A stretch of DNA of 41,419 nt from an uncultured Bacteroidia bacterium. Its GTDB lineage: Bacteria; Bacteroidota; Bacteroidia; Bacteroidales; Prolixibacteraceae. The stretch lies in NCBI GenBank assembly GCA_903854235.1, contig CAINVV010000170.1, forward strand, positions 1 through 41,419, given 5' to 3'. The notes under the pieces were generated by a model. That model was not told where the DNA came from. It made no database searches and saw only the letters and a list, made by a program, of their open reading frames with translations. Shown here piece by piece: positions 40,548 through 41,419 of the stretch. Numbering within the stretch: the first letter of the stretch is position 1; each line of letters opens with the position of its first letter. Made by a program: the position numbers and the translations under genes.

Positions 40548-41084
40548 CTATTTTGCCTCCCCTAATGGTTTCAGCTTGGCATACCTATAATCATCACAGA
40601 TTTTGCCATTTTTCAGTATCGATCTTTTGAAAATGCCCTCCCGTTGGAAGCCGGCTTTTTCGAGTACGCGTTGGGAGGCAACATTGAAGGAGAAAACGCC
40701 GGAATAAATCCGCTCCAGCCCCAATTGTTGAAACCCATATTCCGAAATCAGTCCAACCGCCCGCGTAGCTATTCCTTTGCCCCAATAGGGTTCCCCAAAC
40801 CAATAGCCGAGTTCGGCACCAAGCCTGTAAATATCGGTTTGAAGGACCAATCCGATGCAACCTGCCAGTTCTCCGCAGTATTCTACGGCGAAGGTGGTCT
40901 GGGGAGTTTCCATCAGGCAAAGACAGATGAATTCGGAGGCGTCTTTTTCGGTGTAGGGATGGGGAAGAAAGTCGCGCACATTGTCCCATATTTTCTTGTT
41001 GTTGCAAAGAAGGGCAAGCCTGTCCCTATCCTCAGACCGAAAGGGACGTAAAGTCAGTTCCTTTGTTGAAAGTTGGGTCATCAT
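40548..41084 (-). CDS. GNAT-family N-acetyltransferase (RimJ/RimL type)
   Basis: A 178-residue acetyltransferase. The fold shows the RimJ/L pattern TKELTLRPFRSEDRDRLALL at the N-terminus, the middle strand FAVEYCGELAGCIGLVLQ, and the acetyl-CoA-binding stretch GYWFGEPYWGKGIATRAVGL, with VFSFNVASQRVLEKAGFQREG (in part) after it. It would acetylate an N-terminal alanine/serine of a ribosomal protein, an amino acid or another amine; the substrate is not visible. The start at 41084 (MMTQLSTKELTLRPF) is chosen over the frame from 41231, whose extra 49 residues overlap the upstream methyltransferase gene. It begins 17 bp after that gene's stop. Confidence 0.9.
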   Translation of the reverse strand: MMTQLSTKELTLRPFRSEDRDRLALLCNNKKIWDNVRDFLPHPYTEKDASEFICLCLMETPQTTFAVEYCGELAGCIGLVLQTDIYRLGAELGYWFGEPYWGKGIATRAVGLISEYGFQQLGLERIYSGVFSFNVASQRVLEKAGFQREGIFKRSILKNGKICDDYRYAKLKPLGEAK

Positions 41085-41100
41085 CTGTAAGGTTAGGTTC

Positions 41101-41419
41101 TTAATTTTTTCTGCATACCACAAACTTGAGTGGCATTGGGTCATATCCCTCCGCAAATTTGATAGGTTCTTCGATGTCTGTAAACCGCATGAGTCCAAAA
41201 TCTTTGAATTCCCGTGAAACTGAGTCGTCATCGTAAAAGAAAACGGCTAATCCGTCCGGCAGTAGAAAGCGGTCCTTGCTGAGGTATTTGCCACTTCCAA
41301 ACAAGCTCAGTTTTTTGGTAGCTACGACAAAGATCATTAATCCATTCTTTTTCAGTTGATCATAACACGAAGATAAAAATTTTTTTCGCTCCTTTTTGTT
41401 AAGCAGATGTACCAGGGCA
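41101..41419 (-). CDS. C-terminal part of a SAM-dependent methyltransferase (cut by window edge)
   Basis: The frame is open to the right end of the window. The visible 105 residues begin ALVHLLNKKERKKFLSSCYD, continue QLKKNGLMIFVVATKKLSLF and end PLKFVVCRKN. The HLL...R...L...Y..L..NG pattern is motif II/III of class I methyltransferases (TehB/Methyltransf_25-like). The N-terminal SAM-binding motif lies outside the window. It is probably co-transcribed with the GNAT gene 17 bp downstream. Confidence 0.75.
   Translation of the reverse strand, partial: ALVHLLNKKERKKFLSSCYDQLKKNGLMIFVVATKKLSLFGSGKYLSKDRFLLPDGLAVFFYDDDSVSREFKDFGLMRFTDIEEPIKFAEGYDPMPLKFVVCRKN

Overview
The window looks like chromosomal DNA of an anaerobic or fermentative, glycan-degrading member of the Bacteroidota, probably near Bacteroidales/Marinilabiliales. 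The evidence is a TonB-dependent receptor with a carboxypeptidase-like N-terminal domain, an anaerobic sulfatase-maturating radical SAM enzyme, an indolepyruvate:ferredoxin oxidoreductase pair, and GH3 and GH35 enzymes. There is also a rhamnose cluster, the starts carry little Shine-Dalgarno signal, and several promoters fit the Bacteroidota pattern (-33 TTG, about 18-20 bp, -7 TAnnTTTG). No rRNA, tRNA, phage, complete insertion sequence or CRISPR array was seen. The family assignments are from reading motifs; no database search was run.

Layout. 0.1-2.7 kb: two overlapping M16 peptidase genes (-). 3.0-4.5 kb: a PLP beta-eliminating lyase (tryptophanase / tyrosine phenol-lyase family). 4.6-5.4 kb: a small helical protein and a META-domain lipoprotein. 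5.5-9.4 kb: ornithine aminotransferase and a TonB-dependent receptor (-). 9.6-10.8 kb: the radical SAM maturase. 11.3-14.3 kb: iorA, iorB and a CvfB-like S1 protein. 14.6-16.5 kb: Kup potassium transporter. 16.8-17.5 kb: a DUF2007 protein and a RidA-family protein (-). 17.7-21.1 kb: amtB followed by a histidine kinase and NarL-type regulator (-). 21.1-21.9 kb: a long divergent intergenic region with a 21-bp-period repeat array. 21.9-22.8 kb: an unassigned protein with a C-terminal Ig-like regulatory domain. 22.8-23.5 kb: nested inverted repeats. 23.5-25.5 kb: M13 peptidase lipoprotein (-). 25.8-27.7 kb: GH3 (+). 27.9-29.3 kb: M24 aminopeptidase P (-). 29.5-34.6 kb: rhaT, rhaA, a class II aldolase and a keto-disaccharide-hydrolase-like/PHP fusion (-). 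34.8-36.7 kb: a candidate preQ1-I riboswitch in front of yhhQ-queC-queF. 36.7-41.4 kb (-): a methyltransferase, a GH35 beta-galactosidase, a repeat-rich lipoprotein, a GNAT acetyltransferase, and a methyltransferase cut by the window edge.

How the genes work together. Two themes stand out: uptake and breakdown of glycan sugars (TonB receptor, maturase, GH3, GH35, rhamnose import and isomerisation), and peptide/amino-acid fermentation (M16, M13 and M24 peptidases, beta-eliminating lyase, ornithine aminotransferase, IorAB, RidA). Nitrogen uptake (AmtB) sits directly upstream of a two-component system, separated from it by an intrinsic terminator. The queuosine genes form one unit with a ligand-sensing leader.

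The non-coding DNA is the most unusual part. It holds a 12-unit 21-bp array, octamer tandem repeats abutting the stop codons of three unrelated genes in the same sense orientation, a composite multi-module intergenic repeat found in four places, and a REPIN-like nested inverted repeat.
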